In this document: positions 10,901 through 25,900 of the stretch, piece after piece
Position numbering within the stretch: position 1 is the stretch's first letter
Layout: every line of letters begins with the position of its first letter
NCBI GenBank assembly: GCA_026826555.1
Contig: JAKSZT010053769.1
Span: 9,284,907-9,348,906 of the forward strand
Direction: 5' to 3'
Length of the DNA: 64,000 bases
DNA from: Tolypeutes matacus
Taxonomy: Eukaryota; Chordata; Mammalia; Cingulata; Chlamyphoridae
Translations under genes and position numbers: made by a program
Notes under the pieces: generated by a model
The model's input: the letters and a program-made list of their open reading frames with translations, nothing else
The model's database searches: none
What the model was told of the DNA's origin: nothing

Positions 10901-13900
10901 AATAGCAGAACACTTCTCCTTCCTATATTTAGTTTCCTCTAAACTCTAGTTAAATGCTCAAGAAATTTGTGACTAGAAAAATTGAAAAGCAGGCAATCTA
11001 CTACTGAACTCTGCACCGGCCACACCATGGACAGAACCGTGTTCTGTTCAGGGCATTGGGTTTTAAGTAAAACACTGAAAGGAGGGGGTGGGGGGTAGGG
11101 AGTCCTCCACAGTGGAACAACCAAGATGGCCCCTCTGGAAGTCAAGGAATATGAAGACGAAAAGGGGATGCATGACTATAAGAGTTGTCATCAAACAAAA
11201 AAATGGGGTGCTAAGAGGGGAAAATACTAACTAGACTGCTCTAAATAGCAGGAATAGGACTGATGAGTAAAAGGGACCATAGAGTAGACTCCACCTCAGT
11301 GAAGTGGCCAAGGAGAAGGCAGATGTCCTGCCATCAGAATCAGTGGCAAACATCATTCACAAGGCATGATGGGTCCTCAGTTAAGGGGAGCCCCCTTCCC
11401 TTTTCTGTAACCTTCAGAGCCATGGGGTGAAACCAAGTCTGACAGTTCTAAAGACTGTAACTGAGCACCCATTCAGTAAGGAAATTCTCACTCCAAATTT
11501 GAAACTCTACTTGCTATAGGTCTCCAGAATCAAAACATAACATGTGAGAACATTGTAAAAGCATAGTAAGAACAGAAGGCAACAGCACGGAGGTATCTCC
11601 CAGGTGAGAGTGAGGTGACATCTTAGATGCCATAAGACTTGAGCAACAGTAGATAAAATGTCAAAGATCAAGGATGTCTCCTGGATATCTTTCCTTCACC
11701 ATTTACTATAAAATTTAGTCTGGGAACCTCTGTCAGGACTCTTGAAATTGGGGCTACACTGACAAGAGTAGCAAGTAGCACCAGGATAGACCCTGGACGC
11801 AATTAAATGACACTGCTTCTTCCTCAGTGACCCCAAACAATCATGCTTGGACTCAAATTAGAAATAAAGCAGTGAGGGATAAAAAAAATGCAGTTAACTG
11901 CCAAAAGCTGGTGTTTGTATCACTCCATTCCAAACCAAGTAGAGAAATAACACTATACTGCACTAGTTTATTTTCTTAATACCCTGAATTTTCCAGGTTT
12001 GTAGCTTTGAAATTCAAAATGGAGAGCTGCAAAGGAACCCAATTTTAGGGGACACTGTTGACAAAGAAGTCCAGAGGAAACATCTCCCAGATCTGCTTTA
12101 TTTATCTACCACAATCATATATGCTGCTTCTCTTTACAAAGGATGTGAAGCAGCATATCGCAAAGGACTGAAGTAGGGAAATTGCAAACTTTGAATACAA
12201 GCAGAGAACCAGACCTGAGTAAAGAGCACAGGCACGGAGATCACCAGGGGCAGCACCACGGCTGTGATGCTTCACATCAGGCTGGAAGACCAGTGGTGAC
12301 CAAGGTCATGGCAACACCTCATTACCAGAAAACACTGTTTCTCTAGTTCTCACCAGGGTGGACAGGGGTTTGGGTTTGGATGCAAAAATGCTGTTTCTCA
12401 CTTTTTTTAAAGCCATTTATTTTTACATTTTTGTGGCAAAATATACATAACTTAAAATTTACCATTTTAACCTTTTCTACGTATAAATTTCAACAGCTTT
12501 AAGTACATTCACAATGTTGTATAATCATAATCATCACTATTTCCAAAATTTTTTATCACCCCAAACGGAAAATCTGTAGCCCTTAAGCAATAGCTCCCAT
12601 CACCCCTACCCAGCCTGTTATCTACTTTACTTTGTCTCTATGAATTTACCTATTCTAGATACCTCATGTAAGTGGAATCATAAAAAATGTGTCCTGAGTT
12701 TTAAAATAAATTTTGCAGGTAGACCTGCTCTGAAATACGAGTAATATCACAGATAACATGTCACTACTCATATCCTAAATTTATAGGCTGAGGGAAAAAA
12801 AAGACTTTTGAGGTAATTCACTTCCCCTCAATAAAAACCCAAATTTTTTGAATAACTAGACATTAAATAGCTAAAGAACTGAAGATAAGTCCCTAAGAGT
12901 AGATGATACCCATTAGGGGGTTGGAAGGATCTTAAAAGTCTTGCTGGAAAAAACAGGGGACTTGCTCACCAGGACTGCATACAAAGAGTTTCTGTAAAGA
13001 ATGCCCAAAGAGACCTGGAGCCAGAGGCTGGTACAGCTCTATGCTTCTATTCATGGAAACAATCACCATCATTTCCCCTAGGAAAAAGTGAGGGACAAAA
13101 TGAACCTGGTAGTAACAGCTGATTTATACTTTTACACAGGTTCTATGTCAAAAGCTGTTTCTTAGTAGCTTCTGAATGTGAAGAGGCTTAAACTCTTATA
13201 TTGATATCATAGAAGGAAGTGGTATATCACTTTTTAGATTAATGAAAGCTATTTTTCAGTTTGTAGGAAACATTTTTGTCCTTAAGAAATCCAAAGGGGA
13301 TTCTTTAAAATTACCTTGTCCACATACTAGCAGTCCATAAACTAGCTTAAACATATGAAATAAAGGGGAGAGATCAGCTATCAAGTCTCTTAATGGCTAA
13401 GTGCTGAGGGCAAACTTCCCTTAGGCATTCAGGTCGACCCTGAATGTTAGCCTCCAAATCAAGAACGCAGAGAGAAAGTTCTAAGTGTGTATCCCAGATA
13501 AATTTTTGCCAGGTTAACTTCAAACCTAAGAATAGTAACTTTACATAAAAGCAATTAATTTTAGAAATTTAATACTCCAAGAGAGATTGAAACGATAAAA
13601 GACATTCCAAAAAGCATGGGATAAATTCCTTGATATGGATACTAAGGGAGATTGGGGATGTATTCTGAAAACTCCAAAGGCATGTTGGGAAGACAACTGG
13701 ATTTTCTCTAAGAGAATAATGGGCTCCTGTATGAGGGATTGGCCTTAGAATAACATTTTTTCTATTATGTTAATTGGCTTATAAGGTAAATGTATAAGAA
13801 AAAAGTAAAATCTTTTCATTTGTGAAGTGACTTCTTACATATGAAAATACAATTCAGAAACAGGACTAAAAATATTATAGCCCACATTCCTTCGCATTGA

Positions 13901-16900
13901 TAATTATTACCATTATTTCTGGGTTACTGTTTACATTCAGGTCACTCTGTGTGAACCCTTCAAAATCTTCGGTCTCTGAATCAGTGTCCTCTATAAAAAT
14001 TCTTCTCAGCTCTTCCGTGAAGTATTTGGAATGGAAACACACATCCTGTTAAAATAAAAACACATATAAACACATTTTCGAAACCTTAAAAATGGACCTA
14101 CAAGTCAGGCCATTTTAAAAAATCAGAATGGCTGTAGTTTCAATTAGCCTCTTGAGCGACCAGCAAGTTCAGTTGGACTTCAGTTCCCCCAACAAAAATG
14201 GCAATCAGAAGCACCTGCTTTCACACGGAAAAAAGATGGAAAGAGAAAACCTGGCTACCACATGCTGACATTCCTTTCTAACAGCCATCAGGTTTAGAGG
14301 TATCTTGTCCGAGTGAGTGAGCATGCCTTCCTCTCCCCCCTCGCCTCCCCCAGAAAGACTTTCACAAATAGTAAGTTTCTCTGTAGGAAAGGGCTGGGGA
14401 TTTTCACAGCCCTCACCAACCACTGCTGAAGAGATTGGAGTTGTATGATTACAGCAGGGGACTGATGGAAAGCTCAAACCCTCCCTGACCCCCAGAGTTT
14501 CTCTCCTGCAGAATGTGAGAAGTGAGCAATCTCTTAAGATTCCACGGATAGGCAGCAAATGAGCAGAAGGAAAGTCCTGATATGGCTAACTCTTACAAAA
14601 GAAAGACATCTTTCAATACTGACTTTTTTTCCTTTAGAAATACTAAAAAGAAGGAAACTTGGCTCTCTTAATAGCATGCTTGAAAGAGAAAGTAGAGAAC
14701 AGCAGAACACAAGGGAGACCCACAAAACCTGCCTCCTTCAAGCTAGCAATGCCTCACGAGTGCTCGAGTCTGTCCCAATTCCTCTGACATCTCTTCCTCC
14801 CACGCCAGATATAGCAATGACCCCTCGTAACCCATTTGGTTGAGAATCTTTATCTCCCCCCTGCTTTTGCCTGACTTTAATTATATACTTCTTCGAGCCC
14901 AGATAATCTCTGGAAAAAAATAGATATAATAGATGAGTAGAAAAACCTACAAGGGGACAGAGAAAGAAATGCCTACATCCAGCATTTTAAGCTTAAAAAT
15001 GTCTCCTATGAATTATTATGGGTAATTGGAGTGAGTTTCTTCAGAGCTAAATTACTTTGTTGATAGCTGTGGTACAGCTGCTTGAATTTAAAAAAAAAAA
15101 AAAAAAATACACAAAAGGGAAATTTCTTTAAAGTAAAATTTAAATTGTGTTTAAAGGAAACAAGTTCATATAGCTTCTTTAGACGGGTTAGAAAGAATCC
15201 TGAGTGTGTGGGATCAGAGTAGGTAAGCAGAGGACCAGGATTTATTATTAAGCTGGCATAATACACTGCTGGCTCATAAGGAAAACCGCTATGAACCTGC
15301 TGCCTACATGCAGGAAATGCCTGGCTGACTCAGGGCAATAGGGTCTATGGGTAAATACCATTATATATTGAAATCCACTGCCTAGAGTCAAAGACAACAG
15401 GTCAAGGTTTAGAGCAGCAAGTTCCAACTGTCCAGTCCTTCTGTGCCTCTGCACCAGCAGTGATCAGCCAGGTAGAAATCAGTATCTCTGGTGACTAGCT
15501 CTGATGGAGAAAAACAACTTAGGTACAGTCCTAAACTGAGGCGTATGCTCTTACTTTCCTGATTCCAATGGGTATAAACAATTTTTTTTATAATTAATTT
15601 ATTTATTCCCCCCCCCATTGTTTGCATTCGCTGTCTACTCTGTGTGTCCATTTGCTGCGTGCTCTCTGTGTCTGCTCATCTTCTCTTTAGGAGGCAACAG
15701 GAACCGAACCTGGAAACTCCCCTGTGGGAGAGAGGTGCTCAGTCACTTGAGACACCTCAGCTCCCTTATAAACAATTTTTAATGAGGGTCTGTACGAAGC
15801 CAGTCTCCACTCCACACACATAGTTCATGCCTGGTTACAAGCACAGCAAAATCAGTACTGGCACTTTGTCCTGTGCCTCGGTTACCTACATCTACCATGC
15901 TCATGACTACAAGCAATTAAATGACTGAAAGAAGAGCTAAGAGAGGGGATAAACGTTCATTGTGAAGTTCATGTAACATGAAGAAATAAATAACGGCAAC
16001 GGCCTTCTGAGCCAGAGTCAGACAAGCACTCCATTTCAATTCCACCCATCAAACACCCAGTTGTGTTCATTTGGGAGAAGGGGGTGCTAAATGCTTGGAA
16101 TAAGAGGAAAGGGACAAAACAAGGATAAAGAGAGAGCTCCATGGGAACTAGAAAGCACGAATGAAGTTTGGCGTCCTTATAAAATCACCACAACCATGGG
16201 TGAGAAGCAGTGTTATAAGGGAGACAAAAACAATATGCCACAGAGAGGGAAAGAAAATCCAGTAAGACTGCAGGGAAGAAGTAGCATTTGAACTGGACCT
16301 CAACAAGGTAGCACTTTGGACAATGCTGAGAGGGCATGCAGGCAAAGATGAAGCACAGAAACTAATGTAAAGGGCAGGGCAGGGTATGTAAAGTAAATAA
16401 ATACAGCTTCTGGTCCACTGCAGCACAGTGGGGAGGAAAGGGCCAGTCGTGGGAGATGGAGGAGTGATAGCCAAATGTCCCCTAGATTTGGAACATCCCA
16501 GCTTTGCTGCTTCCCTGCTGTGGGGACTTGAGCAAGTTACTTCACCTCCCTGACCTTCAGTCTTACCGCCTGTACACCTGGGATAATAACAGCACCTTCC
16601 CAGGGAGGTATAGGGTTAAGGTCAATCTGCATGAGAAGCAGTTGGTACATTGCCATGGGTCAGTATGCCGAGGTCAGACTAAGGGGAATCACAAATCCAC
16701 AGTCAGACTGAAGCGTGGCTACATAGTAGAAGCCGTCTTTCTTGGGGACTGAATCATGTGCCCCACAAAAAAGTGTTGAAGTTCTAACCCCCAATCCTAT
16801 GGGTGTGAACCCATTTGTAAATAAGATCTTTGAATATGTTATTAGTTAAGGTATGGCCAAAGTGAATGATGATGGGCCTCAATCCAACATGGCTGAAGGT

Positions 16901-19900
16901 CTTATACGTAAAGGAAACTGGATATGCAAGCAGAAAGCCAGAGGATGACAGCAAAAGAGACAGATCACCGTGTGACAGAGGCAGAGAAGGAGCCATCATC
17001 AGAATGCTCCAGACTCCAGGAGAAAGCACGGCCTGGAGATATCTTGGTGGTGAACTTCTAGCTTCCAAAACTGTGTGACAATAAATTCCTGTTGTTTAAG
17101 TCGACCAGTTTTGTAGTATTTATCACAGCAGCCTTGACTATCTAAGCCGCTACATTTTGTAATGCTTCCTGCAGGCCAGGCTCTGTGCTCTTTGGCAATG
17201 ACACACGTGCTTCCCTGCTCAGAATGTCCCTCAAGGTGGGTCTGAAGGCTCCACAATCCCACACTGCCTGACTGTGCTTCAGTGGAGAGACTCTAACCAA
17301 TTCTGAATAAAGAAGAACGCTCCACAACAGATCCTAGAAGGAAGGGTTGGGCATTCAGGTAAGGGGTGATAGAACTATGGTAGCAGAAGAGGGAAGAGGA
17401 GGGAAGGGCTGGATGTGAGGAATACAGCAGAAGTTCCACCAACTCCTAGAGTGGTTGATGAAACTAGGGTGATCTAGAAGCAGGGAGATGAGAAAGCAGG
17501 AGGAAGGATCAAGAAAGACAAAAGGCAGAGATGGAGATAGGGAATCCAAGTGGACAATCAGGAGAAGGAGGGAGGATGGTGAGTTTCAGATCTCCCTTGA
17601 ACAATCAAGACTAGTCCAACTGACAGAAATGCATCTGGGCCTTGAGACAGAAGCCAGGCTTCAAATAAAGAACACGGAGGTAAAGCTGAAACAGGGAAAA
17701 CCAATGAGAGCACAAAGAGAAAGAGAGAAAAAACTGAAGACAAAATCTTGGAGAACATTTGCATTTGGGGACAAGAATCAGAGACGACAACAAAGAGCAA
17801 AGGTGCAATAGAGAATAAGAAACCAAGGTGAGCAGAAGGAGGTAGCAGGGCGGAGGAGGGGGAGGGTGACAAAAGCTATGGAGATATCAGAGAAGATGAG
17901 GAAGACAGAGGCTGGAGAGGCCCTGGCTGACCTTGGCACAAGCAACACCAAGGCGAGAACATACACAGTCATTCAAATAATTAAGCAGGCTCTTGATTTA
18001 TACAGAATTAACAGCTCCCCTTACCATACTTGCCCAGTTGAATCAAGGTGGGTTTAATTTACAGCCTTTTAAACAAGGCCGTGGTCAAAAGAGAATGAGA
18101 AATTTTGAGTGCCACAATGAACTCAAAAGAAAATGCTGTTGAAGGCTAGATATTTTGATTGGCCATTCTATTGCTAAGGCATAATATAAACCTCCAGGGA
18201 TCTAACTCTCAGAGAGCTGTAACTTGTGTTTGCTACAGATCAAAGTAATTAAAGAAAGAATAATGCTCTCAGCAGCAAGAGCAAGGTGCGGATAGAATCA
18301 CGCTCCAGGACCACAGAGAGGCATTTGTCTCACAGTAACCACACATTTCACCCTGCCTGGCTGCAAACCTTGGTGTGGGCTATCGCTATGCCGGCTGGCC
18401 CTCCCCTGCCAGCTATGTGGGCAGATTCTGAATACAACTTCACTGCAGGTTACAGCCCTGAGGTAGCAAAGAAAATGGATTTGATCATGTGAGGTCCTTT
18501 TATTTAAGAAAAAAGAAAATAAAAGTTTACTGTGCACAGAAAGGATTAAAACAGCAAAAGTGAACTAGTTATGCTCACCAGTTTCTTGAAACAGAAAAGG
18601 CATAATGCTTTATAAAACGCTTGACAGTCAAATTATCACACCAACCTCAGACCATGTTCAATACAAGAATATCCAAACCGAGATCCCAGCCTCCAGACAA
18701 ACATACCCTGAGAGAAAGGAGCCGTACCTTTTTTCCTGACTCCAGTGAGTCTAAACTATCACAGCTCTCTTCTGATGAGAGGGTTTCCATAGGAACATCA
18801 TCTCGGAAGCCGATGAATTCTTCATCATCACTGGGGGCGTTAAAAATGTCAGCCACTTCTTTAGGTATCTGTTTAGGATTCAGAAGAAAAGACCAGAGGC
18901 TGTTATAATCATCTAGGAAAGTTTCCTAGAAGGAAGTAGAAATTGCCATTTCATAACATTATTAATCTGCTACGATGTACAGATCCATTGTTGACCAGAA
19001 GACCCCAATAACCCTGAGCAAAATGTGCTTTGGCTTGATACCTCAAGGGAAAGAAGGGGAGTGAGAAAGAATGGGTCTTTTCTTTTTCAAATTCTAGATA
19101 TGCTCTATTTTATAGATATGTTCTATTTTATAGCAAATGCCAAGGCCCCACTTAGAAGCCAGATTTGATCTCTTCACAAAAATAAGAAAATAGGCATTGG
19201 ATTCTGAGAAACCAATGATCTGATTTTTCCTGCAGTGAATTTGTCTTTAAATGTCATGTAAAAAAGATTCCATATTATTAAGCTCCCGTGTTAATTTCTA
19301 CCTAAAGTTATTTTCTGTAATATGCTGATTCAGAGATTGAAAGTTTCATACAATGAAATAAAATTTCCTTTATTTTTATGAACACACACTGCCCCTTCCC
19401 TCTCTGCCCTCTTCCCCCATCTCTCCAGTAACCTCTAATCTGCTTTCTATCTATGCAATTTGGTATTTCTAGTCATCTCTTTTAAGTGAAATTATACAAT
19501 TTTTGTCATTAAGTGTCTTGCTTATTCTACTGATGTTTTCAAGGTTATTCCATGTTGCAACATGTCTCATAACTTCATAGTTTCTTATGGCCAAGGAATA
19601 TTCCATTGTGTGTATGTACCACATTTATCTACACATTTGTCAATGGACATTTGGGTTGTTTCCCGTTTTTGACTATTGTGAATAATGCTCCTATAAATTA
19701 CTAATACTAATGTACAAGTATCTGTTTGCAGCCCTGTTTTCCTTCTCTTTGGGTATATACCTAGAAATAATATTGTCAGGTCAAATGGTAATTCTATATT
19801 TAAACTTTTGAGGAAGCACCACCATATTGCTTTCCACAGGAGCTACATCATTTTACATTCCCACCAATAATGCACTAAAGTTCCAATTTCTAAGCATCTT

Positions 19901-22900
19901 TTTCAACACTTGCTATTTTCCATTTTTTTTTAAATCATAGCCATCTTTGTGGGTGTGAAGTGGTATCTCATTGTAGGTTTTATTTACTAACAATGCTGAG
20001 CATCTTTTCATGTGTTTTTTGGTCATTTGTATATCTTCTTTGGAAACATGTCTATTCAAGTCCTTTGCCCAATTTTTAATTGGGTTGGCTTTTTGTTACT
20101 GAGCTGTACGAGTTCTTTACATATTCTGGCTATTGAACCGTTTTTAGATTCTGAATATTAAACCATCTAATATATGGGTTGAAACTATTTTCTCCCATTC
20201 TATAGGCTGTCTATTCACTTTCTTGATAATTTCCTTCGATGAAGAGAAGTTTCAGTTTTTAAATAAATTAAATTTTAAGTAAATCAAATTTACCTATTCT
20301 TTCTTTTCTTGCTCAAGCTTTTGGCATCATATCTAAGAAACCACTGATGAAAACCAGGTCATGAAGATTTGCCCCTATGTGATCTTCTAAGAGTTTTACA
20401 ATTTTAGACCATATAATAATTTAGGTCCTTGCCCATTTTGAGTTGATTTTTGTATATATGACATGACACAGGGGTCTAACTTCATTCTTCTGCATGTGGA
20501 TAATCAGTTTCCTAATTCCACTAGTTGAAGAGACTATTCTTTCCCCACTTCATGTATTTAGCATCCTTGTCAAAAATCAACTGGCCTGGATGTCCTATTT
20601 CTAGACTTTCAATTCTGTTGCACCAATCTATTTGTCTTTCTTTGTACCATTATCACATTGCTATGGTTACTGTTGCTTGGAAATACAATTTGAAATCAGG
20701 AAGTGAGACCTCCAGTCCTGTTCTTTTTCATTCTTATTCTTCTATCCATGGCCCCTTGCAGTTACAAAACATTTGAGGGTCAGTTTTTCCATTTTCCAAA
20801 AAAAGGCTATTAGAATTTTAATAGTGATTGCACTGTATTTGTATATTGCTTTGAGTAAGAATGACATATTAACAATGTTAACTCTTCCAATCCATGAACA
20901 TGGGATACCTTGCCATTTATTTAGGTCTCCTTTAATTTCTTTCAGCAGTGTTCTGTAGTTTTCAGTATACAAATCTTTTATGTCCTTCATTAAATTTATT
21001 CCTAGATATTTTATTCTTTAAATGCTATTTTAAATGGAATTTGTTTTCTTAGTTTCTTTTTCGGATTGTTCATTGTTATTGTAGAGAAACACAGTTTTTT
21101 GTGCTGAACTTGTACCCTACCACTTTGCTGAATTCATTTATTAGCTTTAATACTTTTCTAGTGTATTCCGTTAGGTTTTCTATATTCAAAAATCATGTTG
21201 CCTGCAAATGGAGATGGTTTTACTTCTTCCTTTCAAAGGTAGACACCTTTTATTGCTTTTTCTTATCTAATTGCTCTGGCAGGCTTCTAGTACACTATTA
21301 AACAGCAATGGTGGAAGCAGTCATCCTTGTCTCATTCCTGATCTCAGTAGGAAAGCTTTAAGTCTTTCACTATTAAGTATGATATTAGCTGTTGGTTTCT
21401 CATAAATGGCTTTTATGACATTGAGAAAGTTTCCTCTATTCCTACTTTTCTGAGTGCCGCCTTTTCTGTATTCTAAATTAATTTAAGTAGTTTTAGAACT
21501 AATCCCAAGAGAATTTAAATGCTATTATGGGGAATTATTCCCAGATAGAATATTGTCAGCACATTCAACCTAACAAATACGTATCTGCTGAGTGTTCGTT
21601 TGTTTGTTGGATACCTATTTTTTCCCAATGTTTTATTTTGATCAAGTTAAAAACAGAGTTGAAAGAACAGTACAAACACCTGTATATTCTTCCCCTGGAA
21701 TCATCATTTGGCACCACATTTGCTTTCTCTCTCTTTCTCTCAATGAATGTTGGGTTGAACCATAGGCATTTATTGTTATTTAACTGTTTTTTACCTAGAA
21801 AACTAGCAATTTAGTATGATCCTATCTAATCCATGTATACCCATACATTTGAAGTAATTTGCAGACAACATACTAATTTGTCCTAAAATACTTCAGCATA
21901 CATATCCCAATAATAAAGGGCATTCTCACACAGAACCACAAAGCATAATACCTAAAATCATGAACATTAATTCAATAATATCATCTACTATAAGTTCCAT
22001 ATTTAAATTTCTGCAACTGTTTCCAAAATGTCTTTTATAACTTCTCTTTTTGAAGGAGGGGGAATCCACTCAAGTAAGGTTCATGCACTGCATTTGGTTT
22101 TTTTTTTACTGACATTGCTTTTTGTTGTTTTTCAAAACACTGACTTTTTTGGAAACTGCAGGAAACCTGCCTTGTAGAATATCTGCATTCTGGGCTGTTT
22201 CCCTCACAGTTAGATTCAGGTTAAATAATTTTGACAACAATTCTACACAGGTGGTATGTACTTCTCAAGGCATCTCTGTAGACACAAAATGTCAGGTTAT
22301 CCCACCACTTGTGGTGTTGAAAAAATGTTTTAAATTATAAAAAATTTCAAACATCCAAAAGTAGATAGAATAATATAATGAAGCCACATGTTGCTTCCCC
22401 ATCTTCAGCAGTTATCTGTCCATGGCTAATCTTGTTTCATGTTTCCTTCCCCAAGTGCCTACCTTCCAAATTATTTTGATGCAATTGTAGCCATTCTATC
22501 TATCCGTGGTATATCAACATCAAATGTACTGTATGTGTTCACAGTTCTATTGACTCAAATTTTTTTAAGCTTACCATTTATTTGCATTATGATCCAAACA
22601 GGCCCATACACTGTCACATGTCTTTTAAATCTCTTCATATCTCCATCTTTTACTTTTCCTTATAACTTATTTTTAAAGAAATAGGGTCATTTGACAGTAG
22701 ACTTTTTTCCTAGAGTCTGGAGATTTTTTAGTGCAACCCCAAGATGTTGCCTAACATTCCCCTGTCCTTTGGCTTTCCTATAATTCAGTAGTTGAACCTA
22801 AAAGGCTCAGTTAGATTCAAGTTTTGTTTCTTTATGGTAAGACTACTTAACAGAGAGTGCTGCATTCTTCCTTCAAAAGCACATAATGTCTGCTTGTCTC

Positions 22901-25900
22901 TCTTTAGTGGTGATATTGTTTGATTAACTAGTTAAGGTGGTATCTGCCAGATTTATTCTTTGGAAAGATACCTTTTCCCCTCTGTAACTTAATAAGTAGC
23001 AAATAGGTTCTGCTAATACCCTTCTTCCCAATAACATTGCATACAATAGTTTCAGCATTCACTGATAATTCTTGCCTGAATCAATTATTACATGAGGGGT
23101 TGCAAAACAGTAATTTTCAAATTCTATTCCTTCTACATATATTATAGCTAGCATTCTTGTGTAAAGATAAATTTCTCTCTCCAAAGTGGATTCGTGGATT
23201 ATTTCTTATTCAATTTGACATCATTTCTGTGACTCATTACTGTCATCATTTTTTCTAGTGCTCAAATTGTCCCAAATTTGACCAATGGGAGGCCCTCCAA
23301 GCTAGCTTTTGTGTCCTTTTGACATGACCCTAATAGAATCTGAGTACCTCCTTAATTTCTAACACAAGCTAAACTAAGCTCACCTTGTACTTTTCCTACC
23401 CCAGCCCTCAAATCAGCTATTTCTCCGAGGAGTCCTAGTAGACTTCACTGGGAAATGGCATTTAGAAATTAAGATGTGGGAACTAGGTGTGCTCCTTGCT
23501 AGTGAAGTATCATTGCTTCTAGGCTCATTGGACAGAGCGAGGATCTTTAAAGTATTTTAAATACCTTAAATCACAAGTTCAAAATGACACCTTTAGTTCA
23601 AATCCAACATGGCAGGATTCTTCCTCACCTCTCCCCCACATTAGTATCCCCCACCCCCTCTGAGAAAACCACGATTCCCAATATCTTTATTATTCTTACT
23701 CATTGGCTCTATCCACAATACACACAAAATAGTTTCAAACTTATGGTACAAATATACTACAACAATAAAGTTCAAGATTACTTTGCAGTTCGTTCTATCC
23801 TAGGAGCACAGTCCCTGTATATTAAACCTTTTCCTTGAGATAACCACATGATCAGTGTACTCTGATGTGCAAAAATTGTTTTACGTGCATATTTCCCATT
23901 TCATCACACATTTTAAAAAGATCCTCAAGGGTCAAAATTTTATCAAATAACTCCTCATAAGGGCATTCTTAGGTGAAACTGGCATTTTCTTTTTAATTTT
24001 GAGTGGGAGGTGGCAAAAAATATAAAGTATGATTTGATGCCACAGCCTTAAGTCCTGCTAAAAGCTAGCACATTTACCTGCCATTACTTTTGTGTCATTG
24101 CCGCAAATACCAACACAGTGAAAAAGGGACTATCTTATTATTATCAGTTTTGCCCTCATGGAGTCCTGAAAGAGTTTTAGGGTCCCCCAAGAGTTCAAGG
24201 ACCACATTATGGCTGCTGAACTAGTTCTTACAGAGTTCTATATTCAAAAGTTACTTCAATTCTTTTTTCTGTATGTTAAGTTAATTTTACATCCACTTAG
24301 GTTCATTTGAGAAACTAATCCCTCATCCACTTTTATCATGATTTAAATAATTCTTTTTTTTTTTTTTTTTTTAAACAAAAGTTTATTAAGGCTTCACTCA
24401 AGGGAATTTTAACATTTGGACTCTGGAAAACATAAATACAGTAACTGAATACTGTAAGTTCAATGGTGTTAACTATATACAACCACTTTCCCACCATCTA
24501 ATGAAATCACCTCAAAAGACAAACAGGCAGAATGACACAGATAAGGTTCCACAAGCAAGAGAAATAAATGACACACAGAGGATGAGAAGATGCTCTGCTC
24601 CTAAACAAAGCTTAATCATTGAGGTAGTTCTTGGAAGAAAATTTTCACTTTTCACAGGAAGTAAATTTAACTGTGTTTAAGCACCAATTGTGAATTGAAT
24701 TGCATCTCCCAAAAAGATACGTTGAACTCCTAACTCCCAGTACCTGTGAATGTGATCTTCTTTGTAAACAGTCTTTGCAGATGGAATCAAGTTAGGATGG
24801 AGCTGTATTGGACTAGGTTGGGCCCTAATCCAATGACTGGTATCCTTATAAGAAAAAGGAAAGTTGAGACAGATACACAAAGGGAAGAAGGCCATGTGAA
24901 GATGGAGGCAGAAATCGGAGTGATGGCAACCACTGGCAGCCAGGAAGCGGCAAGGACGGATCCCCCCCTAGAGCTTTCAGAGAGAGGGTGATTTCAGACT
25001 TCTAGCCTCCAAGAACTGCCAGACAATAAATTTCTGTTGTTTTAAGCGATCCACGTTTGGGATAATCTGTTACAGCAGTGCCAGGAAACTAACAAAGCAC
25101 CCTTATCTTTTCAAAGTTGGCTTTTCTGGCTTAGTTGTCAGAGTCAACACTCCAAGAAAACACACATACGATAGAAAACAGAGACACTCCATATGAAGGT
25201 GTATGTTATGCTTTACATCTTGGCCGCTGAGTGAGTGGATTTGGGTCTTTTTCTTTTTGGCTTATAACCATTCTATAAATCAGAGAGATCCACTGGACCC
25301 AAAGCTTGTTTTAACATTGAGCATTAAAAAAAGGAAGAGCACCCTTAACGACTTAATGGAAGTGCATATAAGGAATGGAGAGGCTCGGTGATATGAATAA
25401 ATTGCTTCCACCATCAACCACGTTAGCCCATGCACTACTGTGCTGCACTGCTACACGAGTGCACGCTAACTAAACTCTCCTTCTTCATCTAATACTTCTG
25501 CATCTGCACCAGAGGTGCCATTATGAGGATGTAATTACCGATTAGGAACAAAAGGAAAGAACACACTTTCAAAAAGGAAAAAAGCTCTATGTATTAGTGG
25601 GTACGGAGGGCTCTGATGCTTGTTGCTGATCTGCAAAAGGCATTAAAGGAAAGTTCCAGACACTGCCGAGCTCCAGGATTTATCAACAAACTGCAACAAC
25701 TTCTTAATATAACAGACTCGGCAAAGGTAGCAAGATGTTATAAGATGGGCCCAATAAAAGGATTCCTAGAGATACCCCAACTTATGTCTGACCAGTTCAA
25801 CAAGACATCAATGCATTAGGTCATTTCCCCGATTTGTCAACAGAGATTACTGGGTACCTGCAAAATCTAGACACAGAGCTCAATAGATTTTACTTCCCCA

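Larger units (their letters stand above)
10804..13910. other. CDCA7L intron 3
   Basis: Only two features are recognised: an antisense ancient L1 3' end at about 12400-12690 and a 12-bp hairpin at 12119-12158. The remaining 2.7 kb shows no gene. Confidence 0.5.
14046..18727. other. CDCA7L intron 2
   Basis: It holds a DAS-type SINE with target duplications (15573-15780), a MIR (about 16490-16615) and a MaLR LTR (16734-17155). Other stretches, including the purine-rich 17340-17900, show nothing that I can call a gene. Confidence 0.6.
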
